A stretch of DNA of 9,225 bases from Cyclobacteriaceae bacterium (GTDB lineage Bacteria; Bacteroidota; Bacteroidia; Cytophagales; Cyclobacteriaceae): assembly GCA_029882675.1 (NCBI GenBank), contig JAOUKJ010000124.1, positions 1 to 9,225 on the forward strand. The letters run 5' to 3'. Below are positions 7,657 to 9,225 of this stretch, piece after piece; position 1 is the stretch's first letter; each line of letters opens with the position of its first letter. The notes beneath the pieces were generated by a model, which was given only the letters and a program-made list of their open reading frames with translations, ran no database searches and was not told the DNA's origin. The position numbers and the translations under genes were made by a program.

Positions 7657-8013
7657 TTACAAATTTGCCAGAGCGTCCAACAACTGTTCTGAAGTAAAGG
7701 GTTTTACGATATAATGTCTGGCTCCCAGGCTCAGCCCCTCATTGATTACAGCTTCCTGCCCGACAGCACTGATCATGACGACTTCCGAACTCAATCCTTC
7801 TTCCTTATAGACGCGTAGGATGTCCGTGCCAATCATATCAGGCAGAATGTTATCAAGGGTTATGATATCAGGCTTCAATTCAAAAGCCATATCAATGGCC
7901 TCCTCACCGTTTGCTGCTTCCCCGATAATCTCATACCCCTCTTCCTTCAATGCATCTTTGATAATAGTCCTCATATAGAGCGAATCATCCACGATTAAAA
8001 CACTTTTTGCCAT
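7657..8013 (-). CDS. cheY: Chemotaxis response regulator CheY
   Basis: This is a single-domain receiver of 118 residues, the normal CheY size. It has the acidic pair D9/D10 (LIVDDS), phosphoacceptor D54 (IITLDNILPD), switch residues S82 (ISAV) and Y101, and K104 (IVKPF). The segment MISAVGQEAVINEGLSLGARHYIVKPF resembles Bacillus and Thermotoga CheY more than E. coli CheY, consistent with the neighbouring CheC-like and CheD genes. It takes phosphate from CheA and carries the signal to the motility machine, whose target cannot be seen here. It starts with ATG at 8013, 32 AT-rich bases after cheD, and its stop is four bases before cheB. No DNA-binding domain is attached, which argues against a transcription factor. 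Confidence 0.94.
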   Translation of the reverse strand: MAKSVLIVDDSLYMRTIIKDALKEEGYEIIGEAANGEEAIDMAFELKPDIITLDNILPDMIGTDILRVYKEEGLSSEVVMISAVGQEAVINEGLSLGARHYIVKPFTSEQLLDALANL

Positions 8014-8045
8014 TTTAGTTTAATTGTTGTTTTCAATGTTAATAT

Positions 8046-8510
8046 TTAAATATACCTAATCTCCGATGGTGAAACCACCTTTAGCCTGCCTGAATGGGTC
8101 TCAAACAACCCTGTTCGCAAGAAATGACCACCTATATCATTTGCCGCAATATAGATACGATTTTTAACGAGATAATCTTTCACTGCGGCAATGTTTTTTT
8201 TCCCGATATCATTTTCATTGGAACGCAATACATTGGCCCCGCCTATTATTTTGGCCCTGAAACGACTTTCCTGTCCACTTTTTTTTTGAAGTTGCTCAAT
8301 CAGTTGGGTCAGGGCACCTTCTGCATAATGCAAGGGGTCGTTTAATGTATAACCTTCCTTATGGCTGGAAAGCATAATATGTGCTCCTCCACCCACTTTT
8401 GTCGTGAGGTCGTGTAAAAAAACGGCAACACATGATCCCAAACCATATACCGAAATCAATGCAGGTTCTTTTGAAGATTTCACTTCACCGATATTCAGAT
8501 TTAATTGCAT
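8046..8510 (-). CDS. cheD: Chemoreceptor glutamine deamidase CheD
   Basis: CheD converts specific receptor glutamines to glutamate and, in Bacillus and Thermotoga, forms an adaptation pair with CheC. In these 154 residues the catalytic Cys and His sit in YGLGSCVAV (C27) and GGGAHIML (H44), at the same numbers as in the well-studied Thermotoga protein. The conserved core continues with AKIIGGANVL (about 86-95), IGKKNIAAV and the DIGGHFLRTG segment. The third active-site residue, usually Thr six before the Cys, is V21 here (SVYGLGSC). The start is taken as ATG at 8510, whose A is the last base of the cheW stop (TGATG), giving tight translational coupling. A TTG one codon upstream is possible but less likely. 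The gene contains A9 and A8 runs on the coding strand. Confidence 0.95.
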   Translation of the reverse strand: MQLNLNIGEVKSSKEPALISVYGLGSCVAVFLHDLTTKVGGGAHIMLSSHKEGYTLNDPLHYAEGALTQLIEQLQKKSGQESRFRAKIIGGANVLRSNENDIGKKNIAAVKDYLVKNRIYIAANDIGGHFLRTGLFETHSGRLKVVSPSEIRYI

Positions 8511-9037
8511 CAAACCCCGGCAGTTATCGTTTTTCCTAATTCCTCCTTTGACATGACTTTGTAAATATCAATAAGAATGATAAGCCGCTTGTCGACCTTA
8601 ACTATCCCCTTGATATAATTCTTATCTACTGCACCATCACCCACTATATTCACACTCTCGTCAATATCCTTATCTGTAACGGTCAGCGTGTTAGGCACTT
8701 CCTTCACCAATAGGCCTATCTTAAATTCTTCACTTTCAATGACAAGTGTGAAATTTTTCGAATGATTTAGCACTTCCGCATTTGTTTTTCCCAAACCAAA
8801 TTTTTCTTCCAGATCAACAATTGCAATGATGTTTCCCCGGATATTTGCGACTCCTTTTATATACGAAGATGTTTGGGGCATTCGCGTAATATTGGGGGTA
8901 ATGACCACTTCTTTGATCTGGTCTATATGCATGGCATATTCCTCCTCCCCCTGCTTAAAGACGATGAGCTGGTAGCGGGTAAAAGACCCCTCACTCCCAT
9001 TTGTTTGTTTTTCCTTATTTTCTCCAGCGTTTTCCAT
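8510..9037 (-). CDS. cheW: Chemotaxis coupling protein CheW
   Basis: CheW is the cytosolic adaptor that joins CheA (through its P5 domain) to the chemoreceptor tip in the signalling array. The protein has 175 residues. After a polar N-terminal tail (1-19) come the paired SH3-like beta barrels: YQLIVFKQGEEEYAM (22-36), IDQIKEVV (38-45), then the signature YIKGVANIRGNIIAIVDL (59-76) with the conserved Arg R67, and the closing YIKGIVKVDKRLIILIDI (141-158). No fusion or extra domain is present. The ATG at 9037 lies 36 bases downstream of the hairpin that ends the receptor gene, and the stop overlaps the cheD ATG by one base. It is the first gene after that terminator, so an operon promoter or regulated read-through should act just upstream. 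I could not see a clear promoter there. Confidence 0.95.
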   Translation of the reverse strand: MENAGENKEKQTNGSEGSFTRYQLIVFKQGEEEYAMHIDQIKEVVITPNITRMPQTSSYIKGVANIRGNIIAIVDLEEKFGLGKTNAEVLNHSKNFTLVIESEEFKIGLLVKEVPNTLTVTDKDIDESVNIVGDGAVDKNYIKGIVKVDKRLIILIDIYKVMSKEELGKTITAGV

Positions 9038-9056
9038 TGCTCTGTAATTTTTAGCT

Positions 9057-9092
9057 TTAAAAAGAATTTAAAGGCCCCGGCAATCCGGGGCC
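9057..9092 (-). terminator. Rho-independent-type terminator after the receptor gene
   Basis: GGCCCCGG (9073-9080), loop CAAT (9081-9084) and CCGGGGCC (9085-9092) form a perfect 8-bp GC stem with a 4-base loop. On the - strand it begins 8 bases after the receptor stop and is followed by TTTAAATTCTTTTT, a T-rich though interrupted tail. Its position and strength fit a terminator or attenuator of the receptor transcript ahead of cheW. Confidence 0.85.
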
Positions 9093-9099
9093 GTTCCCG

Positions 9100-9225
9100 T
9101 TACTTTTTAAGCGTAAACCGGTTAACGCCGCTTTGAAGTTTAGAAGCAATATCTGCGAGTTTCACACTGGCATTATTGATTTCCTCCATACTGCCATTGA
9201 GCTCTTGTGAAGAGCTGGCCACCTG
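9100..9225 (-). CDS. Methyl-accepting chemotaxis protein, C-terminal end (5' part outside window)
   Basis: The frame is open from the window edge to the TAA at 9102-9100 and gives the last 41 residues. They start QVASSSQELNGSMEEINNAS and end LASKLQSGVNRFTLKK-like (exact tail: ASKLQSGVNRFTLKK). The Ser/Ala/Glu-rich helix with heptad spacing, followed by a short basic or aromatic tail, is characteristic of the end of the MCP signalling domain. No NWETF-type pentapeptide that tethers CheR/CheB in enteric receptors is present. The sensor and membrane parts are outside the window, so ligand and topology are unknown. The location directly ahead of cheW supports the call. Confidence 0.87.
   Translation of the reverse strand, partial: QVASSSQELNGSMEEINNASVKLADIASKLQSGVNRFTLKK

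Noticed and set aside
8511..8513. TTG immediately upstream as the start of cheD
   Set aside because: The adjacent ATG at 8510 forms the common TGATG coupling with the cheW stop and puts Cys and His at the usual positions 27 and 44.

Overview
The window looks like a chromosomal segment of a Bacteroidota bacterium, most likely from the Cytophagia/Chitinophagia side. This is an inference from the style of the proteins, moderate AT-richness, very short A/T-rich gene junctions without clear Shine-Dalgarno sequences, and a chemotaxis cluster with no flagellar genes in view. I cannot name a genus. No stretch longer than 300 bases lacks a gene, the longest gaps being about 60 bases. I see no tRNA, rRNA, CRISPR array, insertion sequence or phage gene.

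Left part (1-3223): the 3' end of an aldo/keto reductase gene on + runs into a convergent gene for an aminopeptidase P family enzyme (pepP, 412-1686, -). That gene is separated by only 34 bases from a divergent gene for a secreted subtilisin-like (S8) serine protease (1721-3223, +). All catalytic and metal-binding residues I could check are intact in both peptidases.

Right part (3250-9225, all -): a compact chemotaxis operon read from right to left. The order is the 3' end of a methyl-accepting chemotaxis protein gene, a strong hairpin terminator, then cheW, cheD, cheY, cheB, cheA, a cheC-like gene and cheR. Junctions are 1-base overlap (cheW/cheD, TGATG), 32 bases (cheD/cheY), 4 bases (cheY/cheB), 2 bases (cheB/cheA), 5 bases (cheA/cheC-like) and 34 bases (cheC-like/cheR), so cotranscription is likely.

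How the genes fit together: the receptor and CheW would control the kinase CheA, which passes phosphate to CheY (motor output) and CheB (receptor demethylation). CheR methylates receptors, and CheD deamidates receptors and in other bacteria partners CheC. The CheC-like protein is the only visible candidate CheY-P phosphatase, since no CheZ is seen. The set (CheC, CheD and a CheY resembling those of Bacillus and Thermotoga) is closer to the Bacillus/Thermotoga design than to the E. coli one. With no flagellar gene in view, the output may be surface gliding or another motility machine, but this window does not show it.

I did not find a wholly new system. The points most worth a second look are deviations inside known families: a CheA without a recognisable P2 domain and with Gly for the usual Asp in its N box, a CheD with Val where the active-site Thr normally sits, a CheC-like protein with only one phosphatase-type centre intact, and a terminator placed between the receptor gene and cheW.
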